A stretch of 20,806 bases of DNA from Prevotellaceae bacterium (GCA_031278135.1 JAITKY010000082.1:1-20806), one strand, 5' to 3'; shown: positions 7,396-17,127, counted from the first letter of the stretch. Notes: generated from the letters alone by a model not told the origin. A program made the numbers and translations.

Positions 7396-8052
7396 TTATT
7401 TGACAGACATGTTAAAAAGACTTTCGCTAGATTGTTCTCCGAAAGAACGGCGAAAGTGCGACGATTCCTGTTCTATATGCGAATTGTAACATTTGTAATT
7501 CAGAACCTTCCCACTTACATTTTTTATGTTGCAATAAGAATCATCGTTCAGATCGAGATCAAATTTATCGATGTAGGAATCGCTTATCGACAACCGGCTT
7601 TTAGTCAATTTCAGACTAAACAAATCGGAATATACATTCGTCAAAATTATCGATTTACTGTTCCGGGCGACGATAGATTTTAGATCGGCGCATACAATAT
7701 ATAAGGCAACAATGCTGTCGGATATTTTGGGAATCCTGTTGATATACAATGTGTCATTTCGCACATCAAAGATTCCGGGCGATATTTCGTTTACTGTATC
7801 GACAACAGTGAGTTCGTTGCTTTTACCCGAAGTGACTAAAAATAAACCGCCTGAAGTATCGGCGATAACAGTAAACTTTGGCAAATCGACTTTCGATTCA
7901 TATAATTTGGACGTCCGGATATGCTTTTGCCGCTGTTCTTCTTTCTGCCGTTTGTATTCGACGTAATGTTGCTTATCGTCGATATAAAGGACTGCAAGTC
8001 CGCTGAATATCACAAACAGATATGTGATAATTAAAATATTACTTGTTTTCAT
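7396..8052 (-). CDS. Membrane-anchored GIN/DUF2807-like protein, function unknown
   Basis: 218 residues with one N-terminal membrane helix (about 5-23), a charged basic linker (28-48), and then a beta-rich domain with repeated short strands (F-x-L-x-L-x-x-S, L-S-I-S-D-S-Y-I, L-D-L-N-D-D) in the style of the putative auto-transporter adhesin head GIN domain (DUF2807), which is common in Bacteroidetes. I cannot confirm the family by eye. It starts 12 bp after the GntR-type regulator gene and is the last gene of the minus-strand operon, so it may sense or respond to the same envelope stress as the ABC exporter. Confidence 0.65.
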   Translation of the reverse strand: MKTSNILIITYLFVIFSGLAVLYIDDKQHYVEYKRQKEEQRQKHIRTSKLYESKVDLPKFTVIADTSGGLFLVTSGKSNELTVVDTVNEISPGIFDVRNDTLYINRIPKISDSIVALYIVCADLKSIVARNSKSIILTNVYSDLFSLKLTKSRLSISDSYIDKFDLDLNDDSYCNIKNVSGKVLNYKCYNSHIEQESSHFRRSFGEQSSESLFNMSVK

Positions 8053-8064
8053 ACAGATATTTTT

Positions 8065-8436
8065 TTAATTTTTTACATTTAATATGTCTAATAATTCTTT
8101 TAAATCGTTTTTATTGAGTTTCAATAACTTTACTTTATCGATAAACTCCGGCAAATCGGTTTTGAAAAATTCTGTTCTTTTTCTTTCCCGAATTTTCTGT
8201 CCGGCATCGACGGTTACAAAAAAGCCTATTCCTCTTTTGTTCTCAATCACGCCCGCATCGCTAAGGATTGTATATGAACGTAAAACAGTGTTGCTGTTTA
8301 CTTCAAAGTCGGATGCTAAATCCCTGATGGAAGGCACTCTCTCGCCCGATTTCAGTGTCTCTTCGAGGATTTGATTGCATATATTATCGGCAATTTGCTG
8401 AAATATGCTTTTATTCATTTTAAAATCAGCGGTCAT
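8065..8436 (-). CDS. GntR-family (YtrA-type) transcriptional regulator
   Basis: 123 residues: an N-terminal winged helix-turn-helix of the GntR class (residues 8-75, with IFQQIADNICNQIL, then VPSIRDLASDFEVNSNTVLRSY and the wing GIGFFV) and only about 45 residues after it. This short tail with no ligand domain is typical of the YtrA subfamily, whose members repress ABC transporter operons they are encoded with. The start codon overlaps the permease stop by 4 bp, so the two are translationally coupled. Its likely target is the palindrome at 10070-10088 in front of the operon. Confidence 0.88.
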   Translation of the reverse strand: MTADFKMNKSIFQQIADNICNQILEETLKSGERVPSIRDLASDFEVNSNTVLRSYTILSDAGVIENKRGIGFFVTVDAGQKIRERKRTEFFKTDLPEFIDKVKLLKLNKNDLKELLDILNVKN

Positions 8437-9233
8437 ACCTGCTTTTCTTTAAACTTGAAATACCCTGTCACAAGAAAAAATATCCACGAAATATATGCAA
8501 CTAAATAGGCATATAATTGGGTATTATTTAAGTCTTTACAAATTTCATACTCCTTTAATGCAATTGTCTCTCTATACCAGGATGTTTCATCTGGATAAAA
8601 TATAAAAGAGAACAGAATCATAATGCCTATAAATCCAAATACTAAAATTGTTCCGGTGATAAACGTTTTGATTGCGGCATATTTTCCAAAAAACAATCGT
8701 GTCGAAAAAAAGAACGACATTAACGAAAATAGCATGAACAAAAAAGCGATTTTGTCTCTCAAATTTGAATTTATACTGTTCCACAGTTCACTGAAACTGA
8801 ACTCTTCGATCATTTGTTTTCCTAACATGATTCGCTTTTCCGGCGAAAAAGAATTTTGTGCCAAATCAGTGGCAAAATGGAATATAAACATAAATAACAC
8901 TATGGTTATTACGACTCTTATTAAAAATTGAGAGAGAAATTTTTCCAGTGTCGATGCCGGTAAAAGTATATAATTTGCCGCCGTCACTTTATTGTTGAAA
9001 CTGGGAAAAGCGGTTCCGATTACTATCAATAAAACAATGCCAAACATCGCTGAGAATGGAATATAGTCGTTTTGAGTGAAATGCCAGGAAATGTACATTG
9101 CCCACGTCATTATTATATACATAAATACGCCAATACCTGTAATATATAGCACATAACCCTTAAAATGAATTAATAAATCATTGTACATAAGGAGACCAAA
9201 CCTTTTTGGACTGAAAATTTTATTTGCTGCCAT
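8433..9233 (-). CDS. ABC transporter permease
   Basis: 266 residues with about six hydrophobic segments (near 25-50, 60-80, 105-125, 170-190, 200-222 and 240-260) and no nucleotide-binding motifs, matching an ABC-2-type permease. It begins 1 bp after the stop of the ATPase gene and overlaps the GntR gene by 4 bp, so the ATPase, permease and regulator form one transcriptional unit. YtrA-type systems elsewhere respond to cell-wall-active compounds; that role is inferred here from gene order only. Confidence 0.8.
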   Translation of the reverse strand: MAANKIFSPKRFGLLMYNDLLIHFKGYVLYITGIGVFMYIIMTWAMYISWHFTQNDYIPFSAMFGIVLLIVIGTAFPSFNNKVTAANYILLPASTLEKFLSQFLIRVVITIVLFMFIFHFATDLAQNSFSPEKRIMLGKQMIEEFSFSELWNSINSNLRDKIAFLFMLFSLMSFFFSTRLFFGKYAAIKTFITGTILVFGFIGIMILFSFIFYPDETSWYRETIALKEYEICKDLNNTQLYAYLVAYISWIFFLVTGYFKFKEKQV

Positions 9234-9234
9234 C

Positions 9235-10050
9235 TTAATTAATATTTATAGATTTGTGAATAATAGCATTGAATAACAGTTCCAGATCGATTGCCGATTC
9301 GCTTTCGAGCGCCGGAACAATAACACGATAGCCCATCGGACTTTTTTCGTGATACATAATGTTTTCGAGCGCGTTAAGGCTCGGAACAGTCTGGAACCCA
9401 TACTTTCGACAGATGTTTTCCGTACTGTTTTGGAATGCGATGCATCCCTGTTCGACAACTACAATTTCGTCCAGAATGGTGTCCACATCTTTCACCTGAT
9501 GAGTGGAAATTATTGCCGACTGATCTTCGGACACCGAACTGACAAGTATTTTCCTGAACAGACTTTTCGCCGGAATATCCAATCCATTGGTTGGCTCGTC
9601 GAGCAGCAGTAGCCGACAGTTACTTGCCAGAGCAAAAGCAATGAGAAACTTTTTACGCTGTCCGTGCGACAGTTTGTGTAACGACTCATTGTTTTGCAGT
9701 TCAAATTCATCGAAAATTCGATGCAACTTTTCCTCATCGAAACGAGGATATAAGAATTTGTGCGCTTTTACAAAATAATTTATTGTAACAGCCGGAAGCA
9801 CAAACTCTTCCTGTACCATGTACATATCTGCCAAATAATCCGGATTTCTTTTGAACGGGATATAACCGTTAATCTCCAGTCGTCCGGTATTTGGCTTCAA
9901 CAATCCGGCAAAAATCTTCAATAAGGTCGATTTTCCAGCCCCATTTTTGCCCAATAATCCGATTATTCCGTTATCAAGTCCAATGGAAAGATCGGTAAAC
10001 AAACTACTCTTGCGTTTGTAATTAAATGAAATACTTTCAGATACAATCAT
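9235..10050 (-). CDS. ABC transporter ATP-binding protein
   Basis: 271 residues with every ABC motif: Walker [15 protein letters not shown] (about 32-45), a Q-loop near residue 80, the signature LSHGQRKKF (about 127-135), Walker [13 protein letters not shown] (about 147-158) and the switch His in STHQ (about 183). The signature has SHGQ in place of SGGQ, as in many CcmA/YtrB-type ATPases. It is the first gene of the operon, downstream of a clear promoter and operator, and pairs with the permease immediately after it. Confidence 0.93.
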   Translation of the reverse strand: MIVSESISFNYKRKSSLFTDLSIGLDNGIIGLLGKNGAGKSTLLKIFAGLLKPNTGRLEINGYIPFKRNPDYLADMYMVQEEFVLPAVTINYFVKAHKFLYPRFDEEKLHRIFDEFELQNNESLHKLSHGQRKKFLIAFALASNCRLLLLDEPTNGLDIPAKSLFRKILVSSVSEDQSAIISTHQVKDVDTILDEIVVVEQGCIAFQNSTENICRKYGFQTVPSLNALENIMYHEKSPMGYRVIVPALESESAIDLELLFNAIIHKSININ

Positions 10051-10069
10051 TGTTATAATATTTTAGTGC

Positions 10070-10088
10070 AATAGTGTACTATACTATT
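10070..10088. promoter_or_regulatory. Palindromic operator, probable GntR/YtrA-type site
   Basis: AATAGTGTACTATACTATT is a 19-bp palindrome: arms AATAGTGTA and TATACTATT match at 8 of 9 positions around a central C. It lies 20 to 38 bp before the ATPase start and covers the predicted transcription start of the minus-strand operon, where bound repressor would block RNA polymerase. It contains AGTGTA, a half-site I recall for Bacillus YtrA. The link to the GntR protein of the operon is inference. Confidence 0.6.
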
Positions 10089-10094
10089 ACGGCA

Positions 10095-10124
10095 CAAAGG
10101 AACAACTAATTTTTCAAACTGCAA
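10095..10124 (-). promoter_or_regulatory. Promoter of the ABC-GntR operon
   Basis: On the minus strand TTG (10124-10122), exactly 19 bp, then TTCCTTTG (10102-10095), one base from the TAxxTTTG consensus. Transcription would begin near 10088, at the edge of the palindromic operator. A small palindrome (TGCAAAA / TTTTGCA, 10120-10136) overlaps the -33 box. Confidence 0.6.
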
Positions 10125-10354
10125 AATTTTTTTGCAATTTTTTAAAAGACGTATAGAACAACCTGTTTAATTGTATCTGCTTTTTATGAAGAATATCATT
10201 ATAAGTGGTCATCCTGTAAACATAACAGAACTTTTTAAGAAATGTGATACTGTTATTTTCTGTCCCTGCACCCCTTCGGTACCCCCCCGAACTGTTAAAA
10301 GTTTCCTCAACCGTAAATCAATGCGACAATTTGCATCCACGTAAAACGAAAAAA

Positions 10355-10384
10355 TTGCCGTTTAATAAAAAATTACTACCTTTG
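10355..10384 (+). promoter_or_regulatory. Promoter of gyrB
   Basis: TTG at 10355-10357, exactly 19 bp, then TACCTTTG at 10377-10384: a perfect Bacteroidetes promoter. The start would lie near 10391, about 24 nt before the gyrB ATG. The remainder of the divergent region (10137-10340) shows only a GC-rich patch (10260-10290) and a 24-bp sequence shared with 7039-7062. Confidence 0.8.
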
Positions 10385-10414
10385 CAGCGTCTAATAAAAA
10401 CAGTTAAAAGATAA

Positions 10415-12397
<1,983 letters not shown>

Positions 12398-12422
12398 ACA
12401 GTTTAAACTGAAAAGTTACGGA

Positions 12423-13364
12423 ATGAAAAAGTTATTGGCAATATGTTTGATTTTTATGTTGTGTACAGTTTCTATGTACGCAACATCATTGTCGGACGAC
12501 CAAATAAAAAAACAAGTAAAAAGAGTTAATAACTACACAATTACGCTTCCAAAAATCAAAATCGAGGTTAAAATCGTTCCTGTGGAAATCGTAGAATTGC
12601 CCGACATCGGCGACAGATATTTAGACCTCGACGAAGATTCGGGCGAAGAAGGAGTTATACCTGCCGACGACTTGTACGCTATTTGGGATAACCTGAAAGT
12701 CAATCCATACAAAATTCCTTCCGATTCGGTATTGATTAACGACAGTGTGTATCTTGACCTTACAGGATTTAAATATCCGCTGGCAAAACACTACCGGGTG
12801 ACGTCCGAATTTGGTCCGCGACGGTACAGATTTCATCATGGGATTGATTTAAAGGCATATAAAGGCGATTCGATACTCAGCGCAATGGACGGAATGGTCA
12901 GAATAGCAAAGCGGGTCGGCGCTTATGGAAATCTGGTGGTTATCAGGCACAATAATGGTTTGGAAAGTTTTTACGGGCATTTGAGTAAAATCCTTGTCAA
13001 ACAAGACCAAACGGTGAATGCCGGCGATTTAATCGGTCTGGGAGGCAGCACAGGCAGATCGACGGGAACACATCTGCACTTCGAACTGAGATATTTGGGG
13101 CAGTGCGTCAATCCCCGCGATTTGTTCGATTTCGACAGCCTCTGCATCAAAAACGACACTATCCTGCTGACACATAAAAATTTCGACTATCGCAAATCGG
13201 CGCTTGCCTCTGCAATATCGTCGGGACGAATATGGACGGTCAAAAACGGCGACTGCCTAAGCCTGATTGCAAAACATACACGAACGTCGGTGAAACATCT
13301 GTGTTACATTAACGGAATAACAACAAAAACAATCATCCGACCCGGCAGGAAATTGCTTTATTAA
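12423..13364 (+). CDS. M23 family LysM metallo-endopeptidase
   Basis: 313 residues from the ATG at 12423, chosen because it gives a standard signal peptide (MKKLLAICLIFMLCTVSMYA); an upstream TTG at 12360 would put the start inside gyrB. Residues about 120-235 form an M23 peptidase domain with intact zinc ligands: HxxxD in HHGIDLK (His139 and Asp142), YGHLS (His186) and HLHFE (His217 and His219). A LysM-type segment follows at about 270-313 (IWTVKNGDCLSLIAK). It should cut peptidoglycan cross-bridges in the periplasm. It lies 25 bp after gyrB and 41 bp before the ftsE-type gene, which is suggestive of an EnvC/NlpD-like role. Confidence 0.88.
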   Translation: MKKLLAICLIFMLCTVSMYATSLSDDQIKKQVKRVNNYTITLPKIKIEVKIVPVEIVELPDIGDRYLDLDEDSGEEGVIPADDLYAIWDNLKVNPYKIPSDSVLINDSVYLDLTGFKYPLAKHYRVTSEFGPRRYRFHHGIDLKAYKGDSILSAMDGMVRIAKRVGAYGNLVVIRHNNGLESFYGHLSKILVKQDQTVNAGDLIGLGGSTGRSTGTHLHFELRYLGQCVNPRDLFDFDSLCIKNDTILLTHKNFDYRKSALASAISSGRIWTVKNGDCLSLIAKHTRTSVKHLCYINGITTKTIIRPGRKLLY

Positions 13365-13405
13365 TGAATACGAATAAATAAGGTATAACAGTTAGTTATT
13401 TTACA

Positions 13406-14200
13406 ATGGGAAATATTGTCATAGATTTTAAAGGTGTGGATATCTATCAGAAAGACCTCAAAGTGTTGAGCGACGTCAATTTCAGTATGAACAAGGGTCA
13501 GTTTGTATATCTCATCGGCAGAGTCGGGAGCGGCAAAAGTTCGCTGATAAAGGCTATAACCGGCGAAATTCCCGTGTATAAAGGCAACGCTACTGTGTTG
13601 GATTTCGGATTGAACGGATTGAAAAACAAATACATTCCCAACCTGAGGCGGAAAATCGGCGTAGTGTTTCAGGATTTCCAGTTGCTGACCGACAGGCACG
13701 TGTACGACAATCTTGAATTTGTTCTTAAAGCGACAGGCTGGACAAACAAAAATGAAATTCAGGTGCGTATCAACGAAGTACTTTCCATGGTCGGATTAGC
13801 CGACAAAAGCGACTCGATGCCATATCGTCTTTCGGGCGGCGAACAGCAGCGTGTGGCAATTGCCCGCGCAATGCTGAACGACCCCGAAATAATACTCGCC
13901 GACGAGCCTACGGGAAATCTCGACCCCGATACAAGCGCAAATATTATGTCAATAATCCACGAACTGTCGAAAACATTCGGAATAACGGTACTAATGGCAA
14001 CTCATAACTACAACATACTCAAAAACTATCCTTCCGAAATCCTTAAATGCGAAGACGGTAGACTGATGAAAACAGTGATGCCGTCGGAAGAAGATTTGAT
14101 AAACAAACTGATAAAGTTCGGCTTGTCGAGAGGATACGAATACGAGTTAGTTTACCAGACTGTTATGCGAATGTACGGAACGTCGGGTTTTGAATTATAG
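13406..14200 (+). CDS. ftsE: FtsE-type ABC ATPase
   Basis: 264 residues. Motifs: Walker A G-R-V-G-S-G-K-S (38-45), signature [14 protein letters not shown] (about 142-155), Walker [13 protein letters not shown] (about 162-173) and MATHN with the switch His (about 192-196). The LSGGEQQR signature and the GRVGSGKSS Walker A fit the FtsE/LolD/MacB group, with FtsE of Bacteroidetes the best match. FtsE with FtsX regulates peptidoglycan hydrolases at the division site. It is some 30-40 residues longer than usual, with an extra tail ([20 protein letters not shown]). No ftsX lies beside it. LolD remains an alternative. Confidence 0.75.
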   Translation: MGNIVIDFKGVDIYQKDLKVLSDVNFSMNKGQFVYLIGRVGSGKSSLIKAITGEIPVYKGNATVLDFGLNGLKNKYIPNLRRKIGVVFQDFQLLTDRHVYDNLEFVLKATGWTNKNEIQVRINEVLSMVGLADKSDSMPYRLSGGEQQRVAIARAMLNDPEIILADEPTGNLDPDTSANIMSIIHELSKTFGITVLMATHNYNILKNYPSEILKCEDGRLMKTVMPSEEDLINKLIKFGLSRGYEYELVYQTVMRMYGTSGFEL

Positions 14201-14212
14201 TGTTTATAGAAA

Positions 14213-14842
14213 ATGATTAATTTTTTTGTTTTACTGTTTGCGTTTTCGCTGATATTCCTGTCAATCACTGAACGATTCCGGAGTTATGCCAATCTGATGT
14301 GTCTGCAAGGGATATTGCTGTTTGTCATTTCTTTTCTTATGCTGACAGAAATCAACTGGTTGAATCTCTTGTTTATTACTGCAGAAACGTTGATATTCAA
14401 AGCAATTGTTATTCCATTTCTGCTATATCGCATAATCAACAGAACGGGAGTAAGCAAAGTCCACAAATCGGCGTTGCCAATATTCTATCAGTTGATACTC
14501 ACGGTACTGGCTATTTTTGTGAGTATTGGTATAGCGTTTATGTTCAAAGACCCTGCAATCACTCCTTCATTTTTGATAATTTCAATAAGTACAATGCTTT
14601 GCGGACTTTTGCTTATAATCTCTCACAAACGAATTTTTTCGCACATGGTTGGCTTTCTTGTGCTTGAGAATGCTGTGTTTTTATTTTCAATCGCTGTCGG
14701 CGCCGAAATGCCGATTCTGATAAATACTGGAATACTTATCGACCTTATAATTACAACTTTGATACTAAGCGTGTTCCTTACCAAAGTCAATAAACACAAC
14801 CCCAATCTGGAAGCAGATCAACTGACACAGTTGAAAGATTAA
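14213..14842 (+). CDS. HyfE-like membrane subunit (hydrogenase-4/Ehr component E)
   Basis: 209 residues with six hydrophobic segments. It matches HyfE, which combines a NuoK-like fold in energy-converting hydrogenases and related complexes: ITAETLIFKAIVIPFLLYR (55-73) and GFLVLENAVFLFSIA (147-161) with TGILIDLIITTLILSVFL (172-189) are the conserved regions. The buried charged residues Glu58, Lys63, Glu152 and Asp177 are present, as expected of a proton-channel subunit. It begins 12 bp after ftsE and belongs to the gyrB-M23-ftsE transcription unit. No other hydrogenase subunit is adjacent; a HycG/NuoB-like gene lies 300 bp further on and a HyfF-like gene at 17596-18996. Confidence 0.8.
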   Translation: MINFFVLLFAFSLIFLSITERFRSYANLMCLQGILLFVISFLMLTEINWLNLLFITAETLIFKAIVIPFLLYRIINRTGVSKVHKSALPIFYQLILTVLAIFVSIGIAFMFKDPAITPSFLIISISTMLCGLLLIISHKRIFSHMVGFLVLENAVFLFSIAVGAEMPILINTGILIDLIITTLILSVFLTKVNKHNPNLEADQLTQLKD

Positions 14843-14917
14843 CACATCGATGATACAGATTTTATCCCAGTCAGTCCGAAAACCCACAATGCTTAAATAT
14901 ATAGCAAATTATATGCG

Positions 14918-14941
14918 AAAAAAAATCGAAACTTTAGTTCG
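14918..14941 (-). terminator. Probable terminator of tRNA-Cys
   Basis: On the minus strand, 30 bp past the tRNA 3' end, CGAAC and GTTTCG can pair (one bulge) around TAAA and are followed by A and eight T. A second small hairpin (CCAAT/ATTGG, 14949-14962) precedes it. Confidence 0.45.
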
Positions 14942-14970
14942 GCGTATGCCAATCTCAATTGGATGGACTG

Positions 14971-15041
14971 AGGTACCAAGCAGATTCGAACTGCTGTACG
15001 CGGTTTTGCAGACCGCTACCTAACCTCTCGGCCATGGTACC
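14971..15041 (-). tRNA. tRNA-Cys (anticodon GCA)
   Basis: 71 nt on the minus strand. The acceptor stem GGTACCA pairs fully with TGGTACC, followed by discriminator T. The anticodon stem GCGGT/ACCGC encloses CTGCAAA, giving anticodon GCA (Cys). The T arm AGCAG-TTCGAAT-CTGCT is perfect. CCA is not encoded, as usual in Bacteroidetes, and must be added after transcription. Confidence 0.96.
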
Positions 15042-15052
15042 AAATTCGGGCG

Positions 15053-15082
15053 CAAAGGTAATACTTTTACTTTAATATACAA
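15053..15082 (-). promoter_or_regulatory. Promoter of tRNA-Cys
   Basis: On the minus strand TTG (15082-15080), exactly 19 bp, then TACCTTTG (15060-15053), 12 bp ahead of the mature tRNA 5' end: a perfect consensus promoter. Confidence 0.75.
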
Positions 15083-15113
15083 AACAACAAAACAAATTTA
15101 TTCAAATTATTTC

Positions 15114-15121
15114 TAACTTTG
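15114..15121 (+). promoter_or_regulatory. -7 element upstream of the HycG/NuoB-like gene
   Basis: TAACTTTG matches TAxxTTTG and lies 20 bp before the ATG at 15142. No TTG is seen 19 bp upstream, so the promoter may be weak or regulated. It is divergent from the tRNA-Cys promoter. Confidence 0.45.
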
Positions 15122-15141
15122 CCCCCTGAAAATAGTTAATA

Positions 15142-15939
15142 ATGCTTTTAAGAGAACTGAAAATATTAAAGTCGCACGGGTCGCAATACATTCGTAATCT
15201 TGCAGATGTGAAACTGCACGACACCTTTCGCGGTCGTCCCGAAATATCCGGAAATATAACAACAGACGAAGCGCTGGAATTAGAAAATATTTGTCCCGCC
15301 GGAGCAATTAAGCACTATCCGGAAGTCGTTTTAGACATGGGAAAGTGCCTTTTTTGCAAAGAATGTCAATTCCAAAAACCGGATTTGATAAAATTTACCA
15401 GCGATTATAAAATCGCTGCAAACAGTCGATCCGGTTTGATAATCAAAGCCGGAGACAAAAATCCGGCGTTTTTTCGATCCGATCTTGTCAGGAAAGAAAT
15501 CCGAAAGATATTCGGTCGTGCGTTAAAATTGCGGCAAATATCCGCCGGAGGCGACAATTCTTGCGAAATGGAACTTAATGCCACCGGAAATGTGAATTTC
15601 GATATGGGACGGTTTGGAATCGAATTTTATGCCTCCCCGCGACATTGCGACGGAATTGTGATAACCGGACCGGTTACTCAAAACATGGAAGAGGCGTTGA
15701 AAATCTGTTACGAAGCAACGCCGTCACCTAAAATAATAATTCTGGCAGGTACGGACGCCATAAGCGGAGGACTGTTTTCGGAAAACGCCGCTGTCAAAAG
15801 GTCGTTTATCGAAAATCACACAATCGATTTATATGTTCCCGGAAATCCAATACATCCTCTTACTTTTATCAATGGAATAATGAACCTATTCTTCGATAAA
15901 GTCGGAGATAATACTGTCCGAAATGAGGAAATATCTTGA
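15142..15939 (+). CDS. NuoB/HycG-like iron-sulfur subunit with degenerate N2 site
   Basis: 265 residues. Residues about 50-90 hold a ferredoxin-like part with Cys51-Pro and CxxCxxC (Cys69, 72, 75), enough ligands for one [4Fe-4S] cluster. From residue 130 the sequence follows the small subunit of group 4 hydrogenases and complex I: RFGIEFYASPRHCDGIVITG (157-176), PVTQNMEEALKICYEATPSPK, AISGG (206-210) and VPGNPIHP (232-239). Of the four cysteines that normally bind the N2-type cluster only Cys141 remains; the other positions read Asp138, Asp205 and Asn235. The frame is intact, so this is divergence, not decay. It stands alone after tRNA-Cys, and its 3' end overlaps hemW by 54 bp. No hydrogenase large subunit is in the window. 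Confidence 0.8.
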   Translation: MLLRELKILKSHGSQYIRNLADVKLHDTFRGRPEISGNITTDEALELENICPAGAIKHYPEVVLDMGKCLFCKECQFQKPDLIKFTSDYKIAANSRSGLIIKAGDKNPAFFRSDLVRKEIRKIFGRALKLRQISAGGDNSCEMELNATGNVNFDMGRFGIEFYASPRHCDGIVITGPVTQNMEEALKICYEATPSPKIIILAGTDAISGGLFSENAAVKRSFIENHTIDLYVPGNPIHPLTFINGIMNLFFDKVGDNTVRNEEIS

Positions 15940-17013
15940 AGGGATTGAATACCGGTCGGTGTAAACCATTCGACCTGATTGCAGGTATTTGGCAGCCTTT
16001 TGCCGGAAACCAGCTCTGAATATTTCGGGTACGGAGTTAAAATCGAGGCCGTTAGCCGTTCGTAGCGAAGTCAGCAGAGTTTCGTTATAGATGTCTTTCT
16101 CCGAAAGCATTTCGACAGTTTCGGGAACGATTCCTTGTTTGATGTTTTCGATATATTTGATATTGTTGGCGACATTGTTTTTCCGGCTAAAACAACCGTC
16201 GTAACTGTGAGCCGAAGGACCTATCCCAATGTACTGCTGTTTGTTCCAGTATGCCGAATTGTGACGGGAGAAAAATCCGGGCAAAGCAAAGTTCGAGATT
16301 TCGTAATGGAGATATCCGGCGGCTTGCAATTTCGTTTCCAGCATCTTATATTGCATATCGCTCAATCCATCATCGACAGGAGCAAATTTGCCTTTGTCTC
16401 TCATTTTTCCGAGAATGGTTTTGTCTTCAATCGACAGGTGATAAGCCGATATATGTTTGACATTCAATTCGATTGCGCAGTCGAGATTGTATTCCCATTC
16501 ACTCAGGCTCATGCCCGGAAATCCGTAAATCAAATCGATGCTGATATTGTCGAACCCTGCATTTCGAGCCTGGCACACCGATTCCACAGCCTGTTGCGCC
16601 GAATGTCTGCGTCGCATAATCTGCAAATCTCTATCAACAAACGACTGGATTCCGATACTTAACCTGTTTACGCCCACTCTGGCAAGTTGTTGAAGATAAT
16701 CCGGTGTCAAATCGTCGGGATTTGCTTCAACAGTCCATTCCGAAGGAAACGCCGGAAAAAATAACGATATGGCTTTCATCGCCAGTGTTTTCAATTCGTT
16801 AACCCTGTAAACAGTGGGCGTTCCTCCACCAAAATACAGGGTATAAGGTTCTTTACTGTCTTTCAACAATTCGCCATTCGAAGCCTTTATTTCCATTTCG
16901 TCTGTCATGCAATCCAGCATTTCAGCTGCCCGCATAAGCGAAACACTGAAATAAAAATCACAGTATGAACAAAGTTGCTTACAGAACGGAATATGAATAT
17001 ATACTCCCGGCAT
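15886..17013 (-). CDS. hemW: Radical SAM heme chaperone HemW
   Basis: 375 residues, a normal HemW length. The radical SAM motif is CKQLCSYC (Cys11, Cys15, Cys18) followed by D-F, then GGGTP near residue 64 and the ANPDDL segment. HemW proteins resemble coproporphyrinogen III dehydrogenase (HemN) but deliver heme to target proteins; the short N-terminus starting at PGVYIHIPFC, without the HemN leader, favours HemW. It begins 43 bp after tRNA-Gln and may share that transcript. Its last 54 bp overlap the end of the convergent HycG/NuoB-like gene. Confidence 0.92.
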   Translation of the reverse strand: MPGVYIHIPFCKQLCSYCDFYFSVSLMRAAEMLDCMTDEMEIKASNGELLKDSKEPYTLYFGGGTPTVYRVNELKTLAMKAISLFFPAFPSEWTVEANPDDLTPDYLQQLARVGVNRLSIGIQSFVDRDLQIMRRRHSAQQAVESVCQARNAGFDNISIDLIYGFPGMSLSEWEYNLDCAIELNVKHISAYHLSIEDKTILGKMRDKGKFAPVDDGLSDMQYKMLETKLQAAGYLHYEISNFALPGFFSRHNSAYWNKQQYIGIGPSAHSYDGCFSRKNNVANNIKYIENIKQGIVPETVEMLSEKDIYNETLLTSLRTANGLDFNSVPEIFRAGFRQKAAKYLQSGRMVYTDRYSIPSRYFLISDSIISDFIEE

Positions 17014-17056
17014 ATACGATTTTCGTTGTTATTGAGCCAGTTTCGACCTTATTACG

Positions 17057-17127
17057 TTGTCCTACCAAGATTCGAACTTAGACAGGCAGAACCAAAATCT
17101 GCAGTGCTACCATTACACCATAGGACA
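17057..17127 (-). tRNA. tRNA-Gln (anticodon TTG)
   Basis: 71 nt on the minus strand. Acceptor stem TGTCCTA pairs with TAGGACA, followed by discriminator A; a 5' U is typical of bacterial tRNA-Gln. The anticodon stem GCAGA/TCTGC encloses TTTTGGT, giving TTG (Gln). The T loop reads TTCGAAT. CCA is not encoded. Confidence 0.95.

Noticed and set aside
10260..10290. GC-rich patch (CCCCTTCGG...CCCCCCCGA) as a terminator or attachment site
   Set aside because: No stem of useful length and no matching sequence at a tRNA or elsewhere in the window.
15142..15939. Pseudogene status of the HycG/NuoB-like gene
   Set aside because: The frame is intact over 265 codons, has a -7 element, and the residues around the lost cysteines are well kept, so directed divergence fits better than decay.
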